DNA from: Aphrocallistes beatrix
Taxonomy: Eukaryota > Porifera > Hexactinellida > Sceptrulophora > Aphrocallistidae
Direction of reading: 5' to 3'
DNA: 64,000 bases
Assembly: GCA_963281255.1 (NCBI GenBank)
Contig: OY725493.1
Coordinates: forward strand, 4,433,857 to 4,497,856
Below, one piece after another: positions 12,301 through 22,225 of this stretch (positions are counted from its first letter, which is position 1; the number at the start of each line of letters is the position of its first letter). Under the pieces are notes generated by a model. That model made no database searches and was not told the DNA's origin. It saw only the letters and a program-made list of their open reading frames with translations. A program made the position numbers and the translations under genes.

Positions 12301-15300
12301 TGGAGGACACTTCGCCAGCCGCGCAAGCATTCAACGGCGCTGCAGTTTTAATTTTGTTTTGCAAATTTTATTAGCATAGCTAAGGTTTAATTAATTATAT
12401 AACTCTTTTAATTTTAAGAAAAGGAGTTGGACCTGGGTGTACAGACCAACTCCTCCACCCCGCTAAGGGACGATGACTGAGGGGGAATGTTGATCGAGGA
12501 TACTTTCGCTATTCTGATTTAGATTTTTATAAAGCTCCATTTTATATCTACACCAAATCCTGAGATTATGGTTCTAATAGAACAAGTCAGAGTATTAAGT
12601 TACTAGTCTAAGCTCTGAAAATTTACTAGTATTACTTGTATTACATACGTACTATCCTTTGATCAAATCTTATTTTAGTGTACAAACGAATGGACAATAC
12701 TTAGGAGAAGATTCGGAGCTACAAGCTAGAGATTTTACTACTTCCCCTCCGGGGATAGTGTCCAGAGATCATCCCACTTTTGTTAACTCCATAAATTCAC
12801 AGACACCTGCCTTTCTACCCTCCACCCATCCACCCATTCCAGCTCAAGAAGATCCCAAACAGTCCCTCTCTCGTGCCGACTTCGCTCTGCTCTACAATTC
12901 CGGATTTCCTGATGCATTTCCTAACGAAGACAGCATTCCTGTTGAGAATAATATCAGTGCAACTTCCCAGCTATTTCCAGACAGGATATGTGTCTCCATC
13001 CAACTGATGGCGTTCCTAATGCCTACCGATTCAATTCAGAATATCCTGGAGGGTTACGCATCTCTCGCGATTATTGACGCCCCGAAGCAGCTGTTCTGTA
13101 CCTACAAACTATACAGATGGGCAGCTACTACCACGCCTAAGCTCTCTCTGACGAAAACTGCCTCCAAAACCTCAAAGAAGCATTCTCCTTTCCTCCTGAC
13201 AGAAGAGGGGACATCAGCACCTGGCTACCTCTCCGCCTATAAGCTCAGCTCTCGATGCCAAGCAGAAGACCTGGTCTCCTATCTCCGGCAGGATAAGATA
13301 CAGTTCGATCTCTGGGATGGAAAGAGTTTGATGCTGATAGGAAGTGGCTATGCCTCATTGAGAGATTTAGCATTGGAGAGTATGAAGGCTACTCAGGTGA
13401 TCAAAGAGATCGAAATAACTTCTCTCGACGTATTCAGCTCCAACGATGTGCTAGTGCTAGACCAGAACGGCCAATTCTGTCACTCGCAAGGTCGTACGGT
13501 TCATCAAGGAAATCTTGTGGTTAGATTTGCATACCTCCCTGACTATGACGTCACCCAGATAAATAGTTTCGAGCACATGTACACTCTACCCCCGACCAAC
13601 TTCAACCCGATCACTAGTGCAGCTACGCGGCAGTCAGATAGAGAGTGTAGGAGAGTATCAAAAGTAAGTTTATCACACCGTTTCTAATAATGACGTGTCA
13701 AGCCATCAGCGAAATGTTAAAGTGGCTTATGTTATGAGGCTAAGACGTTTTAGGTAGGCATACGTGTTCTGACATTAATTCAGCGATCGTTCCATCATGT
13801 AATGAGAGTTGAAAATTAGCTTTTACTATCGAGACACATGGATTCGATTTGAGCTATGGTTCCTTGTAGGCGAAACACATGGTTGATACAGATGCCAGTC
13901 TGTGTGATATGCTACACTCATTCAGAGAAACTGCAACCAATAGCAAGAAAGTTGGTAAGGAAAGTTCTCGTAAGTTCGAAAGAATGAAAATGGTGCGTGG
14001 GAGCTCAAGCCTTGAGAGTCTACTGAAAGTAGATGGAACGAAGAGGAAGAAGGACTTCCAGATTCTAGATCTCTGCAGGAAGGATAACAAAATGCTGAAA
14101 ATTGACTCCTTGCTCGCAGACTCCATCTGTTCAGAGGCTACCCTGGAAGTCGTTCCTGGCATTGCCTACTTTATAGAATATGAATTGAAAAATCCCTTCA
14201 GCGCAAACATCATCCTGAAAATAGACATTCCAGATCAATCTCTGACTGTCATAGCCAAATCTTCTGAACTCAAATTTTTAAAAAATGTATACAACTCTCT
14301 GACTCCTCGTGAAGATGACCTGATACATTTCGATGATGACAATGTTCCTCAAATATTTCTGCAACCAAATGAGTCCGTATGTATTCCTTTCAAATATCAA
14401 GCATTCAACACTCAGACCTTTCCATCGAATTCAAAGCATGAAGATTATTTAAAAATTCCTGTAAAATTCACTACAATTGACAGCAAAACGATATCTGTTT
14501 TCACACTTAAGCTAAGTCCACAACCAGTTATCGCTGAATATTCAGTTCATTTCTACCATCCAGAGAGAATTTTCTTCAAAAAGACTTTTCTGATATCATC
14601 ATCGATGTTTTCTCCCAATAGCTCTGACCACGTTTCTGCCATCTGTTCTGATAAGAATGTTTTTGCTGTGGTCAACCACAATGAAGTCGCAGATTCAGTA
14701 CAGCTGCATCTGAAATATGCCTGTGAAAACCAAAGACAATCTCATACTTTCTTCTTATTTCTCTACAGCAACCAATTCCTCTACAGACCAGCACAAACTT
14801 GGGAAATAAGCATCCATCCGCTAGCTCGGATCGACATAAACTGTACTATCGGACAGTCTTCCTATACCAAAGTATACCTGAAGGGAGCTGCCTTCACTCG
14901 AGTAGTGCAAGCATTCAGCTCGCATCCACACGTGGTACAGATTCAACCTAAAAAGAAGTTTGTTCTGTCGGCAAACTCTATGGTAGAACTAAACCTGGGA
15001 GTAAAACCAACTTTTATTGGGGATAGGAACATGTGTGTAAATGTTGTCGATTGCGAAATGTCACACCTTATCCAACAATGGATGATCTGTATCCATTCAC
15101 AGCAACCGACTATATCACGTTCTTACCACATCGTGATCCCCACAAACCAACCTAAGCCTTCCATCAAAAAGATAGCCTTCAAAAACCCATACCACAAGAA
15201 GAGGCAGTTTTTCTTGCACTGCTCTCGCAAGGACCTACTGACCTTCAAGGAGGATAGTTTCCAAGTGAATGGCCTCGCCTCTCGTACTATTTTTCTACAA

Positions 15301-15411
15301 TTCCAACCCCTCACTTTCAACCTCGATATTGACATCTTGGTGTTTATTAATGACAAACGAGACAACACAGAAGAGTGTTTTCGTGTACAAGTATCATATC
15401 AAACCCTTTAA
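6627..15411 (+). CDS. NPHP4: Nephrocystin-4
   Basis: Scaffold protein of the ciliary transition zone (NPHP1-4-8 module). Five exons, all GT-AG: 6627-7700, 7759-8171, 8241-8576, 12679-13663 and 13870-15411. They join in a continuous frame of about 1,449 aa (human is 1,426). Matching blocks run in the same order as in vertebrate NPHP4: LRVGIHNGLTFV near the end of exon 1; a C2-like beta domain with YRWAATTTPKL and FDLWDGKSLMLIGSG in exon 4; and the Ig/MSP-like C-terminal repeats in exon 5, including PGIAYFIEYELKNP, FYHPE and EDSFQVNG, ending with a strand containing VFINDKRDN. Introns 1, 2 and 4 are short (58, 69 and 206 bp); intron 3 is 4,102 bp and carries about six transposable elements. I used ATG 6627 because the first two codons of the longer open frame are TTG. 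The exon 1/2 junction is chosen by frame; an acceptor 54 bp later would also keep frame. Confidence 0.93.
8682..8706. mobile_element. hAT-like terminus, solitary fragment
   Basis: CATAGGCGTAGCTAAGGGG is the same 12-bp terminus as the complete MITE at 58233-58495. No matching inverted end lies nearby. Confidence 0.4.
8855..9333 (-). mobile_element. Family A element, copy 1
   Basis: About 480 bp. As read on +, it starts with the GC-rich CAAGCGCGCTTCGC block and a GGCGGACAC/GTGTCCGCC hairpin and ends at ATTCGTTACA. It carries one TGACGTCA (about 9207) and one TGAGTCATCA AP-1-like site. The second CRE is mutated to TGACTCATAAC. It abuts a TA microsatellite, as most copies do. Confidence 0.85.
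9333..9374. repeat. TA microsatellite
   Basis: About 21 TA dinucleotides directly at the TTACA end of family A copy 1. Confidence 0.95.
9786..10320 (+). mobile_element. Family A element, copy 2
   Basis: One of the most complete copies. It runs ATCCTTACTATTAAAACTCG, short TA run, CTGTAACGAATTGATTG, CRE TGACGTCA, AP-1-like TGACTCATCA, second CRE TGACGTCATC, then the hairpin and GCGCGCTTG end. It is inverted relative to copy 1 and 450 bp away. Confidence 0.88.
10625..10830. repeat. Short tandem and inverted array
   Basis: Five or so units of ATTCGGTTGACCAAAT with T/C and A/T variants, followed by inverted pieces (CAACCGAAT, ATTTGGTT and AACCAAAT). It lies immediately left of the pogo-like MITE. 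Confidence 0.75.
10835..11221. mobile_element. Pogo/Tigger-like MITE with TA duplication
   Basis: 387 bp. Ends CAGTCGAACCTG(C)TATAACGGCCAC and, reversed, CAGTGGAACCTGTGTATAACGG, each flanked by TA. The (T/A)TATAACGG(C/T)CACC motif recurs several times inside both subterminal regions. A short relative is at about 25505-25575. The CAGT(G/C)GAACCT end and TA duplication fit pogo/Tigger-type Tc1-mariner MITEs. Confidence 0.75.
11437..11559. mobile_element. hAT-like MITE with 8-bp duplication
   Basis: 123 bp with perfect 12-bp terminal inverted repeats CAGTGGCGTGGC...GCCACGCCACTG and an exact 8-bp target duplication ACCGGCAC (11429-11436 and 11560-11567). An 8-bp duplication plus CAG...CTG ends fits the hAT superfamily. 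Confidence 0.88.
11856..12330 (+). mobile_element. Family A element, copy 3 (degenerate)
   Basis: Same order of blocks as copy 2, but with deletions. One CRE (near 12165) is intact, the upstream CRE is changed (ATGTAGTCAT), and the GC-rich end is eroded at GCCAGCCGCGCAAGC. Confidence 0.75.
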
Positions 15412-15956
15412 TACTCAATACTTTACTTGTTTATTGATTATAATTATTCCTTCTCGAGGATAACCGGTGCTTTTCCTTTAAAGAACATTAATTCATTGGA
15501 AGAAGTTCCTTTTCGAGTGTGTACTAGAGTTAAAAACTACATCTACATCCATCAATCAAAAGTATTCTAAAATTTTTCGTCGGTCTTCGGTCTTGAATGT
15601 GCTCTCACTCCCAGTATTGGTTGCAGGAATTACCAAAACCGGAGCTGCAACCAAATATGTAATTCGACCCAACCCAATCCAGCCCAAACCGTGGGGAACT
15701 CTAGTGTGTACGTATATTTATTTTGATGGAATTGTGGGAGAATATTCCAAATTATTATTAATTTCTGGAATACCAAAAATACGGCCTATCAGAGCGCTCT
15801 GTTCGCAGTTAACAGTTCCATTAAGCCCGCTAATTATAGATTTTGTTATTTATATTGATGGGTATCGTCATTTTTATTTAATTGAAAAAAAGGGTTGAGT
15901 GATTTGGTCAAATAATGCGATCTCTTATTTCACATGTTTAATTTAGTCAAATTTAG
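15412..15956. other. NPHP4 3' flank and upstream region of 127-aa gene 1
   Basis: No supported gene. The last ~170 bp resemble the sequence upstream of the second 127-aa gene. In particular the block TCAAATAATGCGATCTCTTA...TTTAGTCAAATTTAG immediately before both ATGs shows that the duplication included the promoter-proximal region. Confidence 0.6.
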
Positions 15957-16340
15957 ATGGCATGCAATAGCAATATTTTGGGGAATACATTTTTTTCCTT
16001 TGTGGGGCCTTTTAACTTGCCTGGATATGCAAAGGACCGCATGATCACGATAGTATTCCCGCGAGGACTGAAAGAAGGAAATACTGTCCTGACCTACTGG
16101 CAATGGGATGCAGACGCTAAGGGGAATAAGAACAAAGATTGCAACCTCAAGGGAGTGATTGAAGTGATAGGGAAAGATGTCAACTCACCTTATATTAGAT
16201 TCTATAAAGGCGAGCACTACTATTGGTTTGATGGGAACATGAACGTTATGGGTAATAGTATCGAGATGAATCTTGTTATGCACGACCCAAAGGAGACCTG
16301 CTTGGACAATTTCAAAGCCAAATTACACCACACCAAATAA
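15957..16340 (+). CDS. Unrecognised 127-aa protein, tandem copy 1
   Basis: I do not recognise this family. Single exon, 127 aa, no signal peptide or membrane segment, aromatic-rich with strand-like alternation: YAKDRMITIVFPRGLKEGN, then LTYWQWD, then YIRFYKGEHYYWFDGN and MNLVMHDP. It ends LHHTK. The tandem copy at 16901 has the same length and about 75-80% identical residues, with the core conserved and the N-terminal 20 residues and C-terminal 15 most variable. Equal length and the preserved frame suggest both copies are functional, probably cytosolic proteins with a small beta-rich fold. There are two cysteines shared in position (near the CNL/CPL site and the ETC/PTC site). Confidence 0.75.
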   Translation: MACNSNILGNTFFSFVGPFNLPGYAKDRMITIVFPRGLKEGNTVLTYWQWDADAKGNKNKDCNLKGVIEVIGKDVNSPYIRFYKGEHYYWFDGNMNVMGNSIEMNLVMHDPKETCLDNFKAKLHHTK

Positions 16341-16900
16341 TTTTCTGAATAGCTACCATAGAGTATTTACGCATCTTTACGAATATCAATCTCTTCAATT
16401 TTGTAATCTAGAATCTACGTATGCTAGGACAGCATAATATTCTAAATATGATTATTATAATTTTGCTAAATAAATCCAATTCTTTGAAACAATGTCTTTC
16501 CCTGAATAAGCGCCGGGGTTAGATAAGATGCGAACATTTTAAGATAGGTAAACCCTTTGTTATGGCTAGTTGTATTAATGAATACTCTTAGTGATTAGTA
16601 ATGAAATTGGAAATCGTTTATATCTTCCAAATGCGACTTTTTTCAACCGATGCGGCGCGACGCTTGGAATTTTTGAGCCCCGAGGGTTTTCGAGCACGAA
16701 AAAACAAGTGCCCAGAAAGACGTTACTTACTTTTTATATTAACAGAACCTTTTCCATTAACTCTCTCTAATTATAACTTTTTAGTTCATGATATTGCTGA
16801 GCATGGTCATGCTTTATTTTAACTGAAAAAAATGTTTGTGAGTTTGTCAAATAATGCGATCTCTTATTCCATTTCCACATGTTTATTTAGTCAAATTTAG
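16341..16900. other. Spacer between tandem 127-aa genes
   Basis: 3' UTR-like sequence (GAATCTACGTATGCTAGGA also occurs, slightly changed, after copy 2) followed by the duplicated upstream segment of copy 2. No additional gene; an open frame at 16601-16822 lies over the duplicated upstream DNA. Confidence 0.55.
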
Positions 16901-17284
16901 ATGGCAGGTAGAGGCAACATTTTTGGGAATGAACATTATTCCTTTGTTGGGCATATTAACTGGTATGAATATGCAAAGGACCGCATTATCACGATTGTAT
17001 TCCCGCAAGGACTGAAAGAAGGAAATACTGTCCTGACCTACTGGCAATGGGATGTAGACGCTAAGGGGAATAAGAACATAGCTTGCCCTCTCAAGGGAGT
17101 GATTGACGAGATAGGGAAGGATCTCAGCTCACCTTATATTAGATTCTTTAAAGGCGAGCACTACTATTGGTTTGAAGGGAACATGAACGTTATGGATAAT
17201 AGTATCGAGATGAATCTTGTCATGCACGACCCAACACCCACCTGCAAGAACGAGTTCCAAGCCAAGCTACACCACACAGAGTAA
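16901..17284 (+). CDS. Unrecognised 127-aa protein, tandem copy 2
   Basis: Paralog of the gene at 15957, same length and same core (LKEGNTVLTYWQWD, FKGEHYYWFEGNMNVM). Differences cluster in the first 25 and last 20 residues. Upstream and downstream noncoding sequence is also related, so the unit is about 0.94 kb in direct tandem. Function unknown; homologous proteins in related genomes would be needed to name it. Confidence 0.75.
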   Translation: MAGRGNIFGNEHYSFVGHINWYEYAKDRIITIVFPQGLKEGNTVLTYWQWDVDAKGNKNIACPLKGVIDEIGKDLSSPYIRFFKGEHYYWFEGNMNVMDNSIEMNLVMHDPTPTCKNEFQAKLHHTE

Positions 17285-18398
17285 TTTGAATAGCGACCAT
17301 ATAATAGCTATATTAGAGTATCTACGCATCTTTACGAATTTCAATCTTCAATTTTGTAATCTAGAATCTTACGTATGCTAGGAATATCGTAATATTCTAA
17401 ATATGCTTAATATTACTAAAATATATCCAATTCTTTGAAACAAACCTTTGCTTAAAGGATACGGTTATGACTCAACTCGACTGCTCCTACTGGTACACGC
17501 ATCTTTATGGTGTCTTGCAGGGATATTATATCTGGCCTAGGACAAAAATTTCTCTTTTTGAAAAGCAGAGCAATAAAGGAACTCACTTCCTTAAGGATTT
17601 ACTTTATTTCGGAGCGGGAGCACATTTAAACAAATTTGGCCTAATTTTACCTTTTTGAGTGAGCTGTTTGTCCTTCTGGCTGTAGATATCTGGCAGCTCT
17701 GATATCTTGTGAATACACTCCCCCTACGATGTAGCGAAGGTATTCCTGATTGAGAGCGGGACAGAGAATGCGATCATGGGAGTGAAAACTAATAACCGCC
17801 CATTTGACCTACACATTCGCTGTATATGTAAGATACACGGTCTTGATTTCATAGTAGTTATTGAAATTTTTATAATATATAGGATAATATATAATTCTAC
17901 TCGTTACAAAATTATACATCGGAATCGGGTGTGCAGATTGGCTTATAAAACAATGAGTTTATAAATTCGATTTAATCACAGCACAAAAGAGTTAGTTTAT
18001 TAAAAATCCTAACCATAATTTCAGCTCCTGAACCATGATCTCATATTCCTACACTCTAATTACGTAGCTAATTAGTAGGTGTATTTCCAATTAGACATGT
18101 TGGACTTTTAATATGGAAATAGACGTCAAGAAAACGGTGATTAACTATCAAGGATGACGCAGTTGTGGTGTATACTTATATCTTAGTTCGTAATAGGACA
18201 AGGCGGGATTTAGATCATGACCTCGTATCAAAACGACAGTACTTCAAAACTCAATAGAATCGAAGTCCTTACATGATGTTACGTATTCATGTGGAATGTA
18301 CACTAAGGTAATGTCGTTCTCAAGTCGACATACTATAAAAGAGATAGCTAATTCAGTCGAGTAACATTGATAGATATACTAACTTCATTCTATTTGCC
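17285..18398. other. Intergenic, no gene seen
   Basis: About 1.1 kb, AT-rich. Short open frames at 17467 and 17776 have no family resemblance. The first ~150 bp repeat the 3' flank of the first 127-aa gene. Confidence 0.5.
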
Positions 18399-19771
18399 AT
18401 GTCAACTTCAGGCTACGCATCAGACTCAGATAATGGAGGGACTCCATTCAGTTCCAAGGTTTCATCTTACATCGACGTTAGGGAGGCAGTCAGTAGTACA
18501 TTGCAGGAGGATTTGCAGGGAATAAGTGAGTTCATACGATTAATATATTCAATAAATTAAAATTATTTTTGTAAGAAAATCACAACTTAGTTAATGAGTT
18601 AGAGTAACTCTCTAATTATACGTATTTAATCTTTTTAGCGAAGAAACTCTCCAAAACCAATCTGAACGAGCAAGATTGGATCAAATGCCGTTTCTTCTTC
18701 AAGTCGGATAGAGAGCATACCGTGTTTCTGACGGGAGACTTCACGTCCTGGGACCGGCGCCCGATCCCCTTGACGCCATGTGCGATGGGATACGAGACCA
18801 CCGTTCTCCTGCTCAAGGGCGTGTACGAGTACAAGTTCCGAGTGGACGATAGGTGGCTATCAGACCCTGAAAATCCTTATAAAAGCGAGCAGTTCGGGAA
18901 TTCCCTTCTCTTCGTCAGGGTAGACCCGGCTGGCTGGCGCTGTAACACTTGGAAAATGCCTTCCCTCGAATACTTCCGTCCTAACTGTAACTTCTATTAT
19001 TTCTTAGAAGTAGAAACAGGAATAAATGTAGAATTAGGCAAAGCTGGCATGCGGAAACGCCCCCTCTACGTATACCTCCCCCCGGGGTACGAGTCCAATC
19101 CCAACCCCCTCCCTGTCGTGTACGCTCTAGACGGGTACAATCTGTTTTCGAATGGGGAGGAAGGTCGGTTCATTGACAAATTCCTTGATTCCCAATGGGA
19201 TAGCGGACTTATTCCTGAATTCATTTTCGTCGCCATTCCAAGCATGGAAGTGGCATTTCCTGGATTTGATAAAAAGGATATTCTCGTCAAAAACTTTTCC
19301 AAACTTGAAAACGAATCGTATTTTAAATTTCTTTTGGAGATGGCAGTCCCCGTTGTCAAATCTCGATTTAGGACCAGTTCCAATCCAAAAGACTCCATCA
19401 TCATGGGGGATCATGAGGCGGGATTAATTGCCTTTCTGGCCAGTTTATTATACCCGGATTTCTTCGGCAAGTCTATCTCTCTCTCTCCCTCCTTCGGCTA
19501 TCACGACAGCAACAACATGTCTATTTTCGACTTCATGCGTAAGGAAAAGCCTACTATGAAATCTTCTTTCTACTTTGACTCGTCAAATCTTCCAGGAGAC
19601 AATAAGCACGTGGTAAAATCAATGGCGTCTCACTTCGCTTTCAGAAAAATCCCCAGCTCCCAGTATCGTTATGAAGACGTACTTTTAAAACCGCTCAAAC
19701 CAATGGAGAGACTTTCTAACTCCGATTGGCAGATGAGATACGGCAATGCCTTGGAGTTTATATTTAATTGA
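18399..19771 (+). CDS. CBM48-like domain plus esterase-fold protein, likely inactive
   Basis: Two exons, 18399-18525 and 18639-19771, spliced in phase 1 (GTGAGT donor, TTTTTAG acceptor), giving 419 aa. Residues 1-50 are Ser/Asp-rich. Residues ~55-140 look like an AMPK-beta-type glycogen-binding (CBM48) module: VFLTGDFTSWD at 71, then a KGVYEYKFRVDDRWLSDPENP stretch and NSLLFV. From ~165 to the end it resembles the putative-esterase alpha/beta hydrolase family (esterase D/enterochelin-esterase type): RPLYVYLPPGYE, PVVYALDGYN, FVAIPSM, then the nucleophile elbow and YPDFFGKSISLSP. The elbow reads GDHEAG (299-304), so the expected serine of G-x-S-x-G is His301. Lack of the nucleophile suggests a non-catalytic carbohydrate-binding or scaffold role, which is inference. 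Similar CBM48-esterase fusions are known in bacteria. Confidence 0.8.
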
Positions 19772-21058
19772 TAATTATTTGAATGTCGCTTCCATTGCGT
19801 GATTCTTGTGTTCCTTAAAATACTGTACATACATGATACTCCATCAATGCAGTGTGTTTGATAATTTATTAATGATATGGAATCTGAGTATTAAATGTAT
19901 CGCACTAAATGGGGACTGAAAACACATTATACAGTAGAACTCGGTTAGTACGTACTTGGATAATACATTCTTCGGTTTAGTACGTACTCATTTCTCTGAA
20001 CCAAAATCCATCTAGAATAATGATTTCTAGTAGTACAAACTCGGCTAGTACGTACTTACGGATAGTACGTACTAATAATTCCTTCCCGAAGGGGTACGTC
20101 TTATCCGAGTTCTACTGTATTTTGTTTATTTTCGTATGTTTTATTTTTGGCAAGCGAGCGACCTGATTTTCGGGATCCTAATTTAGGATGTGTAGACGCC
20201 TCATAGAGTTTCATGTTTCTGAATTTGAAGCAACGATTTCCTTTCAGAACTAAATACAGCTTTGCTCTCAATGCATGGCTTGGCTATAGCTATTATCGCT
20301 ACATAGCTACATAACTGCATAGCTATTAAATCACCAGCACGCCCATGTGAGCTAGTCATAATTTGCACCTGGTGTTTACATAATTGGGAATATATATCTC
20401 GTAGATCAAATTCTGAAGGTAAATCTACACCAGCGCTGTTTATCGTATCTCTCTAGATTAGCTTGTTACGTATTAGGAAAGCATATCACTCTCGGACTTA
20501 GTCAAAATGTGCGTGTATTCACTGATACGTTGACACAATCTAGTTCCGTCATAGTATGTGTATGTCCTGTTTATTAAAGCAAATCTGAATTTTTATAGGT
20601 ATCGGTGGGAATGTCCACCCTCCTAAATTATTGTCACTAATCGAGAAGGATCAAATGCGAGTTCCATAACTTCCAGATCTACGAAACCTAGGCCCCAGCT
20701 GATTCGGCCAGGGCAGGGTCACTGCACTACCATACCAAAAATTGAATTATAAAAGTAATTCGTTAATCACTGGAAGATTATTATTGCATTGTGGTCAAAT
20801 ATTTAGAATTGGGTTGTTCAAAACTTGTATATCCTTTTTAATTGTCCCATTCAAACAATTGGTAATGGTACACATTGAGCCTACACACGTGATTAATAAT
20901 TTCGAGTTCTATGAATGGGATTAGTTGGTCTACGTCATAGCGTAATTACAACGAGTGTATCATTTGTGACATAGAATAGCTGTGAAGGAGATCACTTATA
21001 TTCATCCAAAGATTCTAAACTAAATATTTTACAAAAGTATTTAGGATATTCCTTTCAG
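19772..21058. other. Intergenic between esterase-like gene and MOK
   Basis: About 1.3 kb with one MITE (19932-20117). No other gene. The sequence TTCCTTTCAG lies directly before the MOK ATG and looks like a splice acceptor, so a 5' UTR intron may end here. Confidence 0.5.
19932..20117. mobile_element. Pogo/Tigger-like MITE with TA duplication
   Basis: 186 bp, ends CAGTAGAACTCGG / CCGAGTTCTACTG flanked by TA on both sides. GTACGTACT motifs are repeated inside. Confidence 0.8.
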
Positions 21059-22225
21059 ATGAAGAACTACTGCGTGTTGAGTAAAATCGGGGAGGGCACA
21101 TTTTCTGAAGTCCTAAAATGTCAGAGTTTAAAAGACGGTAAATTTTACGCCCTCAAAAAGCTCAAAAAGCCTTTCAAAAATATGGACGATGCGTTTGGTT
21201 TATTGGAAGTGCAAGCAATGAAAAAGTTAGGACCACATCCAAATATAATCCAACTCAAAGAAGTAGTATATGATAAAAGATCTAAATCTGTCCTGCTAGT
21301 GACAGAAATGATGGAAATGAATGCGTACGAGCTGATTAAGGGGCGTAGGACTTACATCCCTGAATCAAGGCTCAAGCCTTATATGTACCAACTAATGAAA
21401 GCATTGCATCATATGCACAAGCATGGCTTTTTCCATCGTGACATAAAACCTGAAAATATTCTGATAAAAGAAGACCAACTCAAACTTGCTGATTTCGGTT
21501 CCTGTCGCCTTATAAACACCACACCCCCTTACACCGAGTATATCTCGACCCGTTGGTACCGTGCCCCGGAGTGCATCCTGACCAATGGGGACTACAGCTC
21601 TAAGATGGACATGTGGAGTGCTGGCTGTGTTTTTTATGAGATTATGACTCTGCGTCCCCTCTTCCCTGGAACTGACGAGTTCGATCAAATTAACAAGATT
21701 CACGATTGCTTAGGCTCTCCGTCTAAAGAGCTTCTCCAGAAGTTCGTGGAGAACCGTAACAAACATATTCCATTTGATTTTGACCCAAAACCCGGGGTAG
21801 GATTCCAGCACAACCTGAAACACGCTAGCGCTGCACTGATCGATCTCTTGATCGAGCTGTTGAAATACGATCCTGATGCTAGGCTGGTTGCCAAAGCAGG
21901 ACTCAAGCATCCTTATTTTCGCGAATTCCGCGAGGCAGAGCAACGGATCATTGCCCAGAACAATGCTAAGAGACAGAGACACGCGACTTCTCAATCTTCC
22001 TACGTCAGTCTTCCGACTATTTCCAGTAATTTCAACCCTCTCTACAGATATGCCGGCAACCCTTCTCTCTCAAGTTCAACTTCTAACCAAGGACTGCCTC
22101 TAATCCCTAAACAGAGGTATCAGTATGCACCTAAAGCCCATCTTATCCGTAAAGTCTCGGACTATAGCTTACCCTCTATCCTCGGTAAGAAGCATACTAA
22201 GGATAACACGAACTCATTCCTCTAA
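21059..22225 (+). CDS. MOK: MOK protein kinase (MAPK/MAK/MRK overlapping kinase)
   Basis: Ser/Thr kinase of the RCK (MAK/ICK/MOK) group, which acts in cilia to restrain length and adjust intraflagellar transport. Single exon, 388 aa. Glycine loop GEGTFSEV (11-18), VAIK-type lysine K33, catalytic loop HRD (126-128) in FHRDIKPEN, DFG (145-147), activation-loop TEY (159-161) and APE (169-171). The insert EMMEMNAYELIKGRR matches MOK rather than MAK or ICK. The C-terminal ~100 residues are basic and Ser/Tyr/Pro-rich and include a SLPSILG stretch resembling the end of vertebrate MOK. Start chosen at ATG 21059 because MKNY is the conserved N-terminus. All catalytic residues are present. Confidence 0.95.
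   Translation: MKNYCVLSKIGEGTFSEVLKCQSLKDGKFYALKKLKKPFKNMDDAFGLLEVQAMKKLGPHPNIIQLKEVVYDKRSKSVLLVTEMMEMNAYELIKGRRTYIPESRLKPYMYQLMKALHHMHKHGFFHRDIKPENILIKEDQLKLADFGSCRLINTTPPYTEYISTRWYRAPECILTNGDYSSKMDMWSAGCVFYEIMTLRPLFPGTDEFDQINKIHDCLGSPSKELLQKFVENRNKHIPFDFDPKPGVGFQHNLKHASAALIDLLIELLKYDPDARLVAKAGLKHPYFREFREAEQRIIAQNNAKRQRHATSQSSYVSLPTISSNFNPLYRYAGNPSLSSSTSNQGLPLIPKQRYQYAPKAHLIRKVSDYSLPSILGKKHTKDNTNSFL

Larger units (their letters stand above)
8577..12678 (+). other. NPHP4 intron 3, transposon-filled
   Basis: 4,102-bp phase-2 intron, GTACGT donor and TATTTTAG acceptor. It holds three family A copies, a pogo-like MITE, an hAT-like MITE, a fragment of a hAT-like end and a short-unit array. No extra exon is evident: the protein reads smoothly across the splice compared with vertebrate NPHP4. 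Confidence 0.8.

Noticed and set aside
15593..15898. 101-codon ORF upstream of the first 127-aa gene
   Set aside because: The region is the counterpart of the duplicated upstream DNA of the second gene, where the frame is not kept.
17467..17964. Two ORFs of ~62 codons between the 127-aa genes and the esterase-like gene
   Set aside because: Short, unrelated to anything recognisable, in AT-rich DNA.
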